Shown here piece by piece: positions 1 through 12,549 of a stretch of 64,000 nt of DNA. The notes beneath the pieces are model-generated. The model saw only the letters and a program-made list of their open reading frames with translations. It made no database searches and was not told the origin of the DNA. The first letter of the stretch is position 1; every line of letters begins with the position of its first letter. This DNA comes from Takashimella koratensis (taxonomy: Eukaryota > Basidiomycota > Tremellomycetes > Trichosporonales > Tetragoniomycetaceae): assembly GCA_003116875.1 (NCBI GenBank), contig BCKT01000006.1, forward strand, positions 1,337,934 through 1,401,933, read 5' to 3'. The translations under genes and the position numbers were made by a program.

Positions 1-2210
1 AGCAGGTTGGGTTTTGGACGTCGGCAGCAACACTCAGGCTTGGTGGAAATTTTACATGTACTATGTGAGTTATTCGCGGTTGGGACATGGAGCTGACGGG
101 TAGGATTTCTCAAGAACCAACTGGACCGCGTTTTGGGCCGCTATGCCGACTCAGCTCGCCCTGGTTTTCTTCGGGATCTTGCACGTCCCACTCAATGTAA
201 GTCCTCCTGCTTCCGCAACGGTGCAAAGAAAAGTAGCTGATCAGCTAGGTCCCCGCGCTTGGCGTATCTTTGAGTGAGGACAATGTAAAGCTCGACCGCG
301 AGCTGGTCGCCCACGGTGTCTCGAACATGGCGGCTGGGTTTGTCGGCACGGTGCCCAACTATCTCTGCTACGTGAACACCGTCTTGTGTGAGTATCGTTA
401 TCAATTGCTAAATTCTTGCTGACTCTTCTAGTCTATCGCGTTGGCGGAGGCTCGAGAGTATCTGGGCTCTTATTGGTGGTCGCAACGGCTCTCATCATGA
501 TGGTTGGCCCCACCGTCATTGGCTATCTTCGTGAGTCGAAACTCGCTTACTTGAGCTAATCTCTTCAGCTGTTACCGTTGTCGGCGCTCTGATCTTCGTG
601 CTTGGTATCGACCTCACCCTCGAGGCGGTGTGGGATACACGTAACCGCGTCAACAGGCTCGAGTACATCACCATCTGGGTGATCACTATTGGCATGACTG
701 TGTAAGCTTACATGAGACGGTATTAAATGGGTCAAGCTGACTCCTCACCAGCTTCGACTTTGTTATCGGCCTGTTGCTCGGTATCATCCTCGCCTGCGTC
801 TTCTTTGTCGTCCAAAGCTCAAGACGCCGCGCGATCAGGACCGTCTTCAATGGCGCCACGGCAAAGTCCACAGTCCGTAGGCCTCGCTCTCAGCGAGAGT
901 TCATCCAGAAAGTTGGGTCTCAAACCTACGTCATGAAGCTTCAGGGTTTCTGTGAGTTTTGATCAGTCTTCGTGAATGGGACGAATCGCAGGTGTGTCGT
1001 TGTGTTGACAAGTCTATTAGTGTTCTTCGGGACAATCTCCAATGTCGAGGACGAAATTCGCAAGCTCCTGGATTTGGCGAAATGGCAACACAACCCTATC
1101 CGATTCTTGATCATCGATTTCGCCCTCGTCCATGGCTTAGACTTTTCCTCGGCGGAGGCATTTGTCCGCGTCCAACGCTTACTGGCTGCCAAGGACGTCC
1201 TGTTGATCTTGTGTGGGGCCAACCCGGATGGATTGGTGGGGACCGCGTTGCAGGCTGTCGACCTGTGGGCCGACCGGGAAGGGACCAGAGTGGAGGTGTT
1301 TACGAGCTTGAATGACGCACTAGAGTGGACGGAGAATGCCTACCTGTGAGTATGCTCTGCCAGTATAAAGGAAGGGGAGAAGTGTGAAGAACAAACAAGG
1401 TCGCTGATCCTGGAAATAGGACGGCGTTCTTTGAGACTCAAAAGGTCTCGGAGACTGAAGGTGGACCCAAAACGATCGATTTCCCTAAGATCGCAAAGCC
1501 TCCGTTCTCCCTCGCCGAATCTTTCCAAAACAGCCCGCGCCGAAGCCACCTGGCCGCCGCCGGGGACGACACCTTGCCGTGGAGTAAGTCAATTTCATGT
1601 CACGCCTACAAGTTTGGTAAGCAACAGCTAATGCCCGCTTAGAATACGGCTCTCCATCGATTTACCCCAAAGTGGAATCCTCGCCCAAGCTCACGCTCGC
1701 TCAGCCGGTACAGATCCTCCTGCAGACCTTCGCAGCCTATACCGACGAGACCGAAGACTTTTTCTTCCAGCTCGTTCCTTACTTCACGAAACAACAGATC
1801 CTTTCCGGTGACACGTTGTGGGAACAGAGCAGCCCAGCCGATGGTCTCTACCTCATCGAGTCAGGATGTCTCCGTGCGACTTATGCCTACGACGACCATA
1901 CCGAGCTTGTCCAGGAGACGATGGTCGCGGGCACCGTGGCGGGTGATCTGAGTATGCTCAGTGATACGCCCCGAAACGCGACTGTTCTGGCAGAGAGGGA
2001 CTGTGTGTTGTGGAAGATGGATCAAGAGAGTTTGGTCAAGCTTCAGCAGGAGAAACCAGAGCTCGCCAGGAAGTTTATCAAGATTGCTCTGAAATGTGAG
2101 TGCTCAAAAGAGAACGGCTGTTTTTGGTGGGTATAAACTGACGAGCTGCGATAGGTGTCGCCGAAGAGGTCGATGTCTTGGCATCTCACTTGATTGCAGT
2201 GTTGTCCTAA
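1..2210 (+). CDS. SulP/SLC26-family transporter with STAS and cNMP-binding domains (5' end outside window)
   Basis: The reading frame is open at base 1, so the N-terminal membrane part is missing. Spliced exons (introns begin near 65, 199, 387, 530, 702, 952, 1347, 1583 and 2096) give SulP transmembrane segments containing FFGILHVPLNVPALGVSLS and VGTVPNYLCYVNTVL, then a STAS domain (about 1020-1350; VHGLDFSSAEAF) and a cyclic-nucleotide-binding-like domain (about 1670-2090; ending AERDCVLWKMD). The protein stops at 2208-2210. This order matches the fungal SulP subgroup that includes yeast Vsb1, a vacuolar-membrane protein tied to storage of basic amino acids. Substrate and membrane cannot be read from sequence. 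The family call is firm; the Vsb1 equivalence is inference. Confidence 0.9.
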
Positions 2211-2593
2211 CCGAAGGCGAGGAGCCAAAGTCAAAAGCGAAGGAGTCGGAGAAGGGAAGAAGCAGTTACATGTTGTCTGCTCGCTCGAGTCGACGAGACT
2301 CAACGAGACAAAAAAAGCATATCATATGGACGTAAGGCAGAACGGGAAAGCGCAGCGTCCAAGCAGAGTAGAAAGCAGGATACAGCAAAATGATAGATTC
2401 CAGTTTATGCATTCTAGAGACAGTCCGGCATGTAATGTCAAGCAAAGTGACGTCGGGCGGGGTTGCCGGCGGTGGACCAACGTGAGTGGTGTTTTTCGGA
2501 TCCGAACTTTTGGAGACGAAATGAACAGCACCGTACATGTTTCTCGTCAACCGTCCAAGACCTTTGTCCATCCACCTGCTCCCACTCACCATC
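2211..2593. other. Intergenic region and EFL1 promoter
   Basis: About 380 nt lie between the transporter stop and the EFL1 start. A CRE-like TGACGTCG occurs near 2447, roughly 145 nt upstream of the EFL1 ATG. No gene is supported here. Confidence 0.5.
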
Positions 2594-5500
2594 ATGGCCC
2601 AAGGAGAGACATACGCAGCACCACTAGAGAACACTCGAGTAAGCCTGTGACTGCTATCTGCCTGCTTGCGAATATGCCCTGACTATTAACTTGCTCCAAA
2701 TTGCACGTCTCGACCAACACAGAACGTCACCATCGTCGCTCACGTCGACCATGGCAAGACCAGTTTCGCCGACTCGCTCCTCTCTTCTAACAACATCATC
2801 TCGACCCGACTCGCGGGCAAACTCCGGTTCCTCGACTCGAGAGAGGATGAGCAAGAGCGCGGAATCACCATGGAGAGCAGTGCGGTGAGTCCAGACACTG
2901 AATCATGGGGAATTGAGATCTTAATCAGCTGATAACGTCTTCGCTACGAAGGTCTCGTTGCGGTTTGACATGATGCGCATGGGACCAGATGGAAAAGGTG
3001 AGAAAGGACAGCAGGAGATGTGTTACTAGAGGAGCTATGGGAGTGGGACAGCTCAGAGCCAAGAGCTGACTCACTCACTCCCCAGCATCCACGTCCAAGC
3101 ACGTCTGCAACCTCATTGACACCCCTGGCCACGTCGACTTTGCCTCCGAAGTCTCTATGGCCTCCCGACTCTGTGACGGAGCCCTTGTTCTTGTCGACGT
3201 TTGGGAAGGCGTGTGTACACAGACCATCGCCGTTCTCCGACAAGCGCGAGCCGATAAGCTCCGCCCTCTATTAGTCATCAACAAGATGGACCGACTGATC
3301 ACGGAGCTCAAACTCTCCCCGTCCGAGGCATACCATCACATCTCCCAGCTCATCGAGCAAGTCAACGCCGTCATGGGTTCTTTCTATGCCTCGGAGCGAA
3401 TGCAGGATGATCTCCGATGGCGAGAAGAGCGCGAGCGTCGACTGGCTGACCGCGCAGCGAAACGAGATGCCTCCGAAGCTCCAGGCCCCGAAGACGCCGA
3501 TGCCGGCGCTGATGGGGAAACAGAGGTCGACGGGGTCGAGTTCGAGGAGAAAGAGGACGAAGATATCTATTTTGCGCCAGAGAGAGGGAACGTACTCTTT
3601 GCGTCAGCGATCGATGGATGGGCGTTCAGGTTGGGCAAATTTGCGAGGTTGTATGCCGATAAGCTCGGAATCAAGGAAGGGAATCTCAGAAAGGTACTTT
3701 GGGGCGATTGGTACCTCGATCCCAAGACAAAACGGGTCATTGGACGCAAGAAGCTGGCGGGGAGAAATCTCAAGCCGCTGTTTGTTCAGTTCATCCTTGA
3801 GAACATCTGGAGAGTGTACAACACTGTTCTCGACGAGTAGTGAGTTGAGGTAATGGCTAGCGTCGACAGGCGACAATCATGGCATCTCGTATTGACAACA
3901 TTTGCTTCTCCCTTTCCCAGCAACCCCGACGCGGTCACCAAGATTGTCACAGCACTCAACATCAAGGTTCCCCCACGCGAGCTGCGATCCAAGGACACGC
4001 GCAACCTGCTCAACCTGATCATGCAGCAATGGCTGCCTCTGAGTACAGCGACCTTCCAAGCGATCGTCGAAGTCGTTCCTTCCCCTTCGTCGGCACAGAC
4101 CATCCGCCTTCCCCACATGCTCCACCCAGTTCAGGCAGACGCCTCGTCCACCCCACTCGAACCCACCAACGAGCTTGAGCGCGGCTTGTACTCATGCGAC
4201 CAAGGCGAGGGCTCGAACCTCGTCGTATACGTCAGCAAGATGTTTGCGGTGCAGAGGAGCGAGTTACCCGAGTTCAGACCGAGGGAGCTCACAGCCGAGG
4301 AGATGAGGCAGAGAGGCAGGGAAGAGCGGGAGAAAAGAGCCGCCCTCGCAGCGCAGGCAGCGGCAGAGGGGAAGGCTGTGGATCCCGACAGTCTCGCCAA
4401 ACCCCTCGAGATGCTCAACCTCGACTCGAAGCCTGAATCGGACTCAACTCCGGCTCAACCTGCCATTATTCAGGAAGCTCCCAGCCCCGAGATCCTACTT
4501 GGTTTCTCTCGAATCTTCTCAGGCATTCTTCGTCGCGGGACACGAGTCGTCGCGACTTTACCAAAGTACGACTCCACCCTTGGCCCTTCGAACCCTCGTA
4601 ATGCCAAGCACATCTATCACGTCACCGTCACGGAGCTGTACATGATGATGGGTCGTGATTTGGTCGCTGTCTCCGAGGTGCCGGCCGGACACGTCTGTGC
4701 GATCGCGGGGCTCGATAATGTCGTCCCGCGCAACGCGACGTTATGGGCACCTTCAGCAGCAGGTGTTCCCGAAGGCACAGAGGACGCGCCCATCAACCTT
4801 GCAGGTGTCAATCAGACTGCCGCACCAATCGTTCGCGTGGCTTTGGAACCAAAGAATCCAGGTGAGTTGGGTGTTATAGCTAGCCTTTCCTCGGAAGGAG
4901 ATAGCGGGATGCGCTGACAAGCCGCAGCGGACTTGCCAAAGCTCGTACGGGGCCTCCAAGTTCTCAACCAAGCCGATCCCTGTGCCGAGTACATTGTACA
5001 GGAAACCGGCGAGCACGTCATCTTGACCGCAGGAGAATTGCATTTGGAGGTAAGAACAAGACATTTAAACCTTGCGACTGACGTTACCAGCGTTGTTTGA
5101 AAGATCTGCGTGAGCGTTTCGCCAAATGCGAAATTCAAGTCTCGCCTGCCATTGTGCCGTTCCGCGAGACTGCCGTGAGAGCTCCAGGTAAGAGATTCGC
5201 ACGAGACGCTCGCTGACGATTTCCAGACATGGCTCCGCCCAAGACTCAAGGTGCGGCACGAGGTACGGTTCATGGGACTGTCCTCAACGGTCTGGTCAAC
5301 TTCACCCTCCGAGCCGTTCCCCTGCCGCCCCCCGTCGTCGAGTTTTTGCTTTCCAACTCGAAGACTATCGCCAACATGCTCGTTCAGCGACGACAGCAGG
5401 GCAACGTCGACGAGGCGCAGGAAGAAGAGGACGAGCGAGACTCTGGCGAAGGTCTGCCTGGCCAAACCAAAGTCCTTTCTACCGAAGAGTTCTGGGAAGG

Positions 5501-6056
5501 CCTCTCAGCAGCCTTTGATAAAGCCGGCAGCGACTGGGCTGGCGCAGTTGATCGAATCTGGACATTTGGACCCAAGAAAATGGGCGCCAACGTCCTCTTG
5601 GATCCGCTTGGCTCAACCTCAGAGCGTATCCGACTGCGCGGACGCGAGAAGGTTTTTGCCTCGGCGCGTGAACAGGGCCAAACAGCGGACGAAGCGCTAG
5701 CGTCAGCAGATGATGCCGTCGTCAAAGGTCAATTGGAAGGCAAAGACCTAGCAGACGCAGAGGCTAGAGCCGAGGCGAGACTCTTGAGGGATTTCGACGA
5801 CTCGATTGAAGCGGGCTTCCAAATGGCCACGTTCCAGGGTCCACTATGCGCAGAGCCTGTCGTAGGTATGGCGTGGGTTGTGGAGGATATTGTATACAAC
5901 CGGGACGAGTCGGAGACTGAGCAAGGTGAGTTGAAGTAAGGACGCGGGGGGGGGGGNNNNNNNNNNNNNNNNNNNNNNNNNNNNNNNNNNNNNNNNNNNN
6001 NNNNNNNNNNNNNNNNNNNNNNNNNNNNNNNNNNNNNNNNNNNNNNNNNNNNNNNN

Positions 6057-6117
<61 letters not shown>

Positions 6118-6834
6118 CGGCTGTGGTTGGAAGGCCACAAGGCTGATGATTGGCGTTTGTTCGACTTTGACAGGACGAGGACGGACATCGGCAGTGGTCG
6201 GCGCCCTAATCTCTTCCGTTCGTGATGCTTGCCGAGCTGGCATGCTTGACTGGTCGCCACGCATCAAACTCGCCATGTACACTTGTGACATCCAGGCATC
6301 CAGTGAGTTGACGCGATTCAATACAGCTAGTGTTACACAAATTCAGTCAGTCTAGCTAAAACCTGCTTTTTCCTTCCACAGCCGATGTGCTGGGTAAAGT
6401 GTACGGTGTTGTCGCGCGTCGAAGAGGAAGAATTGTGTCCGAGGAGATGAAAGAGGGAACCTCGTTCTTCACCATCCGGGCCATGTTGCCTGTCGTCGAG
6501 TCATTTGGTTTCGCCGACGGTGAGTCAACAGTTGCAACGTGACCGAGGTCTGCGGATGCCTGGGCTCAATGGTTGACGAATTCGGTTTCTAGAGATCCGA
6601 AAGAGAACGTCTGGAGCTGCGAGCCCGCAACTCATTTTCAGCGGATACGAGACGCTCGATCTCGACCCGTTCTGGGTCCCAACGACTGTCGAAGAGCTCG
6701 AGGACCTGGGAGAGAAGGCAGACCGCGCAAACGTGGCCAAGATTTACGTAGACGATGTGAGGAAGCGCAAGGGCATGTTTGTGGAGAAGAAGATTGTCGA
6801 GTTCGCTGAGAAGCAGAGAACATTGAAGCGATGA
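2594..6834 (+). CDS. EFL1: EFL1/RIA1, elongation-factor-like GTPase of 60S ribosome maturation
   Basis: Cytoplasmic EF-2-like GTPase that, with Sdo1/SBDS, releases Tif6/eIF6 from pre-60S subunits. The first exon is 15 codons (ATG at 2594). Exon 2 carries the P-loop [15 protein letters not shown] and the switch I region ERGITMES. Exon 4 carries DTPGHVDF (G3) and NKMD (G4), followed by the acidic insertion typical of Efl1. The frame crosses an apparent stop at 3838, where TA|GTGAGT is a donor and CAG at about 3926 the acceptor, giving Tyr. The C-terminus has [14 protein letters not shown], [15 protein letters not shown] and [12 protein letters not shown], the most conserved Efl1 signature. About 1,120 residues, against about 1,110 in yeast. 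The intron at 5926-6173 contains a poly-G tract and a 100-N gap. Confidence 0.96.
5946..6117. repeat. Poly-G homopolymer enclosing a 100-N assembly gap (EFL1 intron)
   Basis: Eleven Gs (5946-5956), exactly 100 Ns (5957-6056) and 61 Gs (6057-6117) form one interrupted homopolymer. Exactly 100 Ns is the usual placeholder for a gap of unknown size, so the true tract length is unknown. It lies within the intron 5926-6173, and the exons on both sides join in frame. Confidence 0.97.
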
Positions 6835-7703
6835 GGGAAGAGCCTTGCTATACAAATACACATGTCGCACTCGGTCATGCACACGTTCGCAACATGGTTC
6901 CGAGCAACCTATGACGAATTATCAGTGACTGTCAGGATTTGGTACCATTGGACCATTTGCATATCAAGAGTAGCGAGGATAAGAAAACAACTTTGCGAGA
7001 TACTACTATTGACTCTGTATATGACTATGCGTGTTCTACGTAGGTGACGGAGAAGAGATATTGCACTGAGCGAGTACCCAGGGGAGTCGGCGACAGTCGT
7101 CATATGACTGTTCGCTGCATCCTGAGGACTGCTCAATCTAAAGCCACTACCGACTGACCACAGCTCGAGAAACCAGCACTGTTGGGCACATCACACCTAG
7201 AGAGAGGAGAAAGGGAGACGGAGAGAAAACGTCCAGAAAGAGGAACCACGAGTCCGCCCAGAGACCAAACCGATGATGAACCCAAGAAAGGAAAAAAGAC
7301 TATTGAAAAAGAAAAGAGAAAGAAGAGAGAAATATCAAAACCCCCAAACCCGAGGGCGCAAGTCAACGAAGCGTAGTCGCTTGAGACGAGGCGCTACAGA
7401 TGAATTGTCCACACAGAAATCGGAGAGAGGAGAGATAAGAAAGAATAGAAAGAAGTGACCCGGGCATGAATGGAGAGTGAAAGAGCAGAAGATCAATTGA
7501 AGAGAGAGGGCGCAGAGAGGATCCCGAGGGTGAAAACCACCTCATGCGGCGTAAGCCTGGCCAGCCGAGTCGACGGTGCTGAAAGACATCGGCGGAGCGG
7601 GGAAGGGGAACGACGGGCGGTGCCTACCAAAGTCTGTCAGTAACGTTTCACGAAACTTCACACACCAAGTCTTCCTCAATGCTCAGTTCATCCAAGCCCC
7701 AAC
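6835..7703. other. Convergent 3' region, no gene seen
   Basis: Downstream of EFL1 (+) and of the CRZ1-like gene (-). The second half is purine-rich on the plus strand (about 7180-7510), so pyrimidine-rich in the 3' flank of the minus-strand gene. No conserved reading frame was recognised. Confidence 0.5.
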
Positions 7704-9591
7704 TCACCATCGTTGCCAGCTCGTGGGGTCGGTGGAACTCTCCGAGCTGCCTTGCTTCTCCATGTCCTCGCCGCCTGGAGGAGGGGCGAGGTATCCCTGT
7801 CCCGGTGCACCGTGGGGAGCGAAGGGCATAGCGAAGACGGGTTTCCCGTCAGGCCCGACCGAGGAGGGGGCGGCCCCACTGCCGTTGACCTGGTAGGTGT
7901 TGGCAGTGGTCGGGGAGCCGATCGTCGGCCGGCGGTACTGCGGATTGTTGGGCGAGTTGGCGTATCGCGAGTAAGGCGATCCCGAGTCGGGCGTCTTGTC
8001 CATCAACGCCGTCCCGTCTTTGCGGATCCCGACGACCCCGTCAAAGTACCCTGAGTCGGCGTCCATCTTTCCCACACTGCCACGCTGGAGTGAGCCGTCA
8101 AGCACGAGGGGCTCGTCGAGCGGCGCGACGGCGATCGAACCGCGCGGGGGACCGCCACCTCCCACAGACTGCTGCTGCGCCGCGACGTCGTCGGGCGTCA
8201 GGATAATCTGAGACTGGTCCGACGGCTGCCGGGATGGGAGGGTGGTAAGGGGTGGCGGAGCGCCAGGGTGCGAGAAAGACGGCGTCCCGTGCGGCTGGAA
8301 GCTCGGAGGCTGGTACTTGGCCTGAAACTTCGGCTCGGTCGGGGACACGTTGGTCTCAGGAGTGGGTGGCGACAAAGCGGGCGGTTGGTTGAGAGGAAAT
8401 GTTGGGGCTGCACAGAGCTGTCAGTGGGTTGTTCGGATAACTCAACAGACTGAGAGGACTCTGAGATGACGAAATCACAATAAAAGAATCAAGAAAAAAG
8501 AAAAGAAAGAAGAAAAAAAGCCTCACTGCGATTGTTCGACATGTCGCTGGGCGTCTTCAACTCACTAATGGGAGCCGTCGCGCCGTCTTCCCCTCGACAC
8601 CCCTTGACGAGCCAATGTCGGCGAAGTGCGTCCTTTCGCGAGAATGTCTTGCCGCATTTGTCGCAACCGAACGGCTTGACGCTGAGGTGTATCCGCTTGT
8701 GTCGCTTCAAGTCGTGGTTGCGGTTCTGGAAAGGGTGATAATCGGGAGAGAACATGGTCGAAGAAATGACCAAAGGTTAAAAGAAGAAAGAAAATAGGGT
8801 TTGTCAGCTACGTGTGCGTGTGCGTTAAAACCTCAACGAAAGGAGTTCTACGAGTTTTAGCCACGCATGCACACTTACAAAGCTTTGAACACACTCGTCA
8901 CACTTGAACGGTCGGTCGACAAGGGGGAGACGGTTGGCGAACGCGTATCCGAGGCTGGGAGCGCCGTTGATCGAGTTGGTTGAGCCGTGGCGAGCGAGAG
9001 CCGGGTGACCGCCCTCCATGTGACCCATGGATGGGGACGGGACGCCGGGCATGTACCCGCCGTAGGGCTGAGAGTAGCTCGCGGGGTAGGTCAAAGAACG
9101 GGGCATGTCGACGGCTCCGGGCTGTGCGTACGGGGAAGGGTAGTAGGGAGGGGTTGCGTACATGCCAGTCCTTGGAGAAGAGGAGTGCTGAGCCGGTGGG
9201 TAGGGGGAAGCGCCTGGTCGGCTGTACGCGTAAGGGCTAGAGGAGGGGCTCGGCTGCGATGCGGCCGAGGCAACAGCCGCAGCGTTCACGGGTCCCGGGG
9301 CACCACCCGGTAAGCTTGGGGCCCGCGAGAGGCCCGACTGAGATGGCGATGATCGCTGGGCGGCCTCGTTTGACACGGATCGGTAGCCCATCGGATGGCT
9401 GCCGGTGTACGTGTACGGCGATGGCTGCGCGGCCTTGGCATAGTAGTTGTAAGGCTGCGCGGGCTCAGAATGGTGCATCGGCATCGGCGGACGCGATGAG
9501 CCCGGAAGCGAAGAGAGAGGGGGAGGCGCAAAGGCGAACGGAGAGGCAGAGGTGGGCGGCGAATGGGCGTGGGCGTATTGAGGAGCGTACT
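7704..9591 (-). CDS. CRZ1: CRZ1-like calcineurin-responsive C2H2 transcription factor (5' end unresolved)
   Basis: Nuclear zinc-finger factor; in fungi Crz1 is dephosphorylated by calcineurin and drives Ca2+ and cell-wall stress genes. Three exons read from the minus strand: a long Pro/Ser/Tyr-rich low-complexity N-terminus, then FKCDECVQSFNRNHDLKRH and FGCDKCGKTFSRKDALRRH joined across the intron at about 8721-8880, ending in the Crz1-typical VKGC. A Pro/Ser-rich C-terminal half follows, with stop at 7704-7706. These fingers match Crz1 rather than generic C2H2 proteins. The first in-frame ATG in the visible exon is at 9484, but the same frame runs up to a splice acceptor at 9592, so an upstream exon probably carries the true start; I could not place it. 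SQIILT at about 8200 resembles a PxIxIT calcineurin-docking site. Confidence 0.78.
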
Positions 9592-11773
9592 AGAGAGTAG
9601 GGAAGAGGGAGGAAGGTCAAGTGAAGGGAATCAAATTGAGTCAGCGTTGAGAAAAGAGCAACTGAGGGGAAAACGCGTACCCAAGAGGGTTTATATGAGA
9701 GACAAAAGAGGATGAAGACGAAAGAGAGAGGAAGCAAGATAATTGAGGAGAAGAAGAGTAGCGGTCTTTCGGGGAAGAGCGAGGACCAGATCTTACAGAG
9801 AAGAAAGAAAAAAGCAACGACGAGCCTCTGAGCAAACGCCGCGAGGCCACGCCAACGTCCTTCCCTTCCCTTCCCCTTCATCACAACAAACGTTTGTCAG
9901 AGGCACACGCAACGCGGAGCGCTTAGCTCATGCGCAGCGACAGTGCCCTCCCCAGCCAGACGTTTGTCTTTCCTCCACTCGCAAGACCCTCCTCCATCCC
10001 AATCTTTCTCTTCCCTGCGGGACTGATGCTTGATGTAGCGCAATCACTCCCGCCCGCCCGGCGCCCGCCTGCTCGCCAACAGACAACACGCGGTGGCTTA
10101 AAGGGAGCCGTCCTCACAGACCCAGAGAGACCCAGAGAGACGGCGGCCATCCTTTGTGTTGGTACCTCGACCTGCCCTCACTCAACCTCCTTTGCCCCTC
10201 TCTTTTGTCACGCCGCCCTATCAATCATTTCCCGAAGCCCCGCCTCACACACCTCCAACCCCCCCATATTTCCAAACAAATCCGCCCACAACGGACGTCT
10301 CTCAATCTTTTGTCCCTTGCAACTAGGGTGGGAAGGGGAACTGATGAAATTCGTGATGAAAAGAGAGTGTTGTCGCCATGGGATAAGTGGCAAAGGAAGG
10401 GGCCGCCTAGAGAGGACCAACTCAGAACTTGACAAACACTCACGTCGTCACGCCTTTCCCGACCGTCTCCTCTATCGTCGTACCCTCCTTGTTGCGAATA
10501 TTGTCCGTCGTTCATGGTTGATTATGGGCGGCGGCGGGGATGAATGGTCTTGAGTAGACTGGAGTCGGGGATGAACAGAGGATGAAGGGAGGTCTAATGT
10601 AGATAGCGCAGGGCCCGGGTTTTTTAGTCAGCTGAATGGGAAGAAATCCAGGCCTGACAGTCTAAGCGGACGGGTATCGAGGGCCGAGAAAATGAAAACG
10701 GAAATCAGCAGACAAACTCACATGCTACGCGACCCAGAAGATTCGAGCTAGCGTAGTCTCGGAGAAGATCGCTACTTTTTCACAGACCCGGTGCAGTACG
10801 ACGATCGGTTGTCAAAGCGCCGGTGTGATGATCAGACGCTAGGACCGCGAGAGTCTAGGCGAGTGAGTCCGTCTAGGGGGTCGACAATGAGAGAAGATGA
10901 TGAGAAGAGAGGGGGAAGCTTTAACCGAAAGCGGCGTTGAATGGAGAGCGAGTTTAAATAAATTGGGGCAAGATGAGACCGAATCGAATTACGCGCGGGT
11001 CTAAGAGAGGGAAGACGGAGGCCGATCAAGGTTGTTGAGAGGATGAGAACAAGAATGAATAGGCGACGTCCGTCTCTCGTCAAATTTTGCGTGTTGCGTG
11101 GACAATGGAATTCAACAGTCGGGTTTGAGTTTGGTTCCAGGTCGCCGGAGCGAGACGAGCGTAAGCGTCACGATGTTGCGTGGGTTGCCACTCGCGTTCA
11201 CTGGAACAACAGAATAAAGAGAGAGTCGCGGGAGCGTCGGAGGAGGTCGGCCGTGACGGATCGTTGTGAGGGGGATCAAAAGAGAGGAACGAGAACAAGG
11301 TGAAACGAATTGGAATTGGTCGGGAGGAGAGCAAAGCTGGACGGAGATAGGGTGGCCGGTATCAAAAAGATTGAAGGCAACGATTGCTATCGGTGGTAGT
11401 AGCTCGATGAAGAGAGATGTCGGTCACGATAATTGACAAAGGGCGCCAGCAATATCGACGAGAATGTGTTCAGGTGTGACAGTGACGACAACGACGACGA
11501 CAACAACAACAATCTCAACAGGTGTTGTGTTGGCGATAGTTTGTGTTGAAGCGGATTGGTGAGGAAAAAGAGAGGAAAGGGGGGAGAAGAAGGTTTGTAT
11601 GAGGGCGTTTGAAGGCTTGAGAGCCGCTGACGGACCGAACCAGACACTCAAATAATTCCTGTAGACGATACAAGGCGGCTCACGTTTCCTGCCCTCGACA
11701 AGGATCCCTGTTTGGGCAAGAGAGGCGACGCAAGTAACCCGACTTTATCGCGCGGAGCGGGAGGCCTGAGGAT

Positions 11774-11848
11774 GGGAGGGGAGGGGGCTAAGAGAGGAGG
11801 GGGTGGGGGGAGGGGGGAGGGGGAAGAAGGACCTGGGAGGAGGGGGGC
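11774..11848 (+). repeat. G-rich block with quadruplex-like G runs
   Basis: Repeated runs of three to six Gs separated by one to a few bases, with more than four runs in 75 nt. The plus strand fits a G-quadruplex pattern and the minus strand an i-motif pattern. Function unknown. Confidence 0.7.
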
Positions 11849-12533
11849 AGGCAAAGCCAGGGGGATCGTCTGGTCCTAGCCTATCTCTTTCATTATTTCA
11901 TGTTGTACCGTTTTAGTCGGTTCGTTTCTCCCTTTCTCTCGGTGTGCCTGTTGTAACTCGCTCTTTTTGCGCCCTTAATGTGAGAGAATAATCCCGGTCA
12001 GACTTTTGGTCTATGCGGTGCTGGTGCCCATCAACCCTTTCGCGCGCTCGCTCTCAGCGGATAGATCTTTGCGCTTGCCCCCCTCACCCCTCTGGCTTTG
12101 CTTGACCTGTCTCTTGAGCAGTGTAATACAGGAGCAACTTTCGGGTCCCACCCGCTGCAGGGACTGGGGTAAGCAATGTGAGGGTCAAGGGGGGAGAGGT
12201 AAAGGGTGCAGACCGGGTACTCTTGTTTCTCCCCTTCGGGCCAGGCGGATACTTGACCCCCCTCCCCTCTTTTCCTCGCTCATTGCGCTGAAAGGTTAAA
12301 CCCTGAAGAAGTGTCCGGCGGAGGAGGGTCCCGATTACAACCTGTAACCGATTTTATTTTTTCCTTGTATACAGTACATTTTCTCCCTCGTCCTGCACTT
12401 TTGTCTCGCCCGCTGCCCAGGAGCAGCGACTATACAGATCATATTTCAAGGCACATGATGCACGCGAGATTGGAGGAAAACAAGGTTTGCCAGACGTGTC
12501 AATGTTACGCTTTGGCCGACCTGAGCGACGAGA

Positions 12534-12549
12534 GGGGGGGGGGGGGGGG
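12534..12549 (+). repeat. G16 homopolymer
   Basis: Sixteen consecutive Gs in the interval between the CRZ1-like and chromodomain genes. It is the same kind of tract as the one that caused the assembly gap in the EFL1 intron. Confidence 0.9.

Noticed and set aside
3838..3926. In-frame stop in EFL1 suggesting a truncated protein
   Set aside because: TAG overlaps a GTGAGT donor; splicing to 3927 restores the conserved sequence.
5764..6321. Minus-strand poly-proline frames
   Set aside because: Artefact of the poly-G tract and the N gap on the opposite strand of EFL1.
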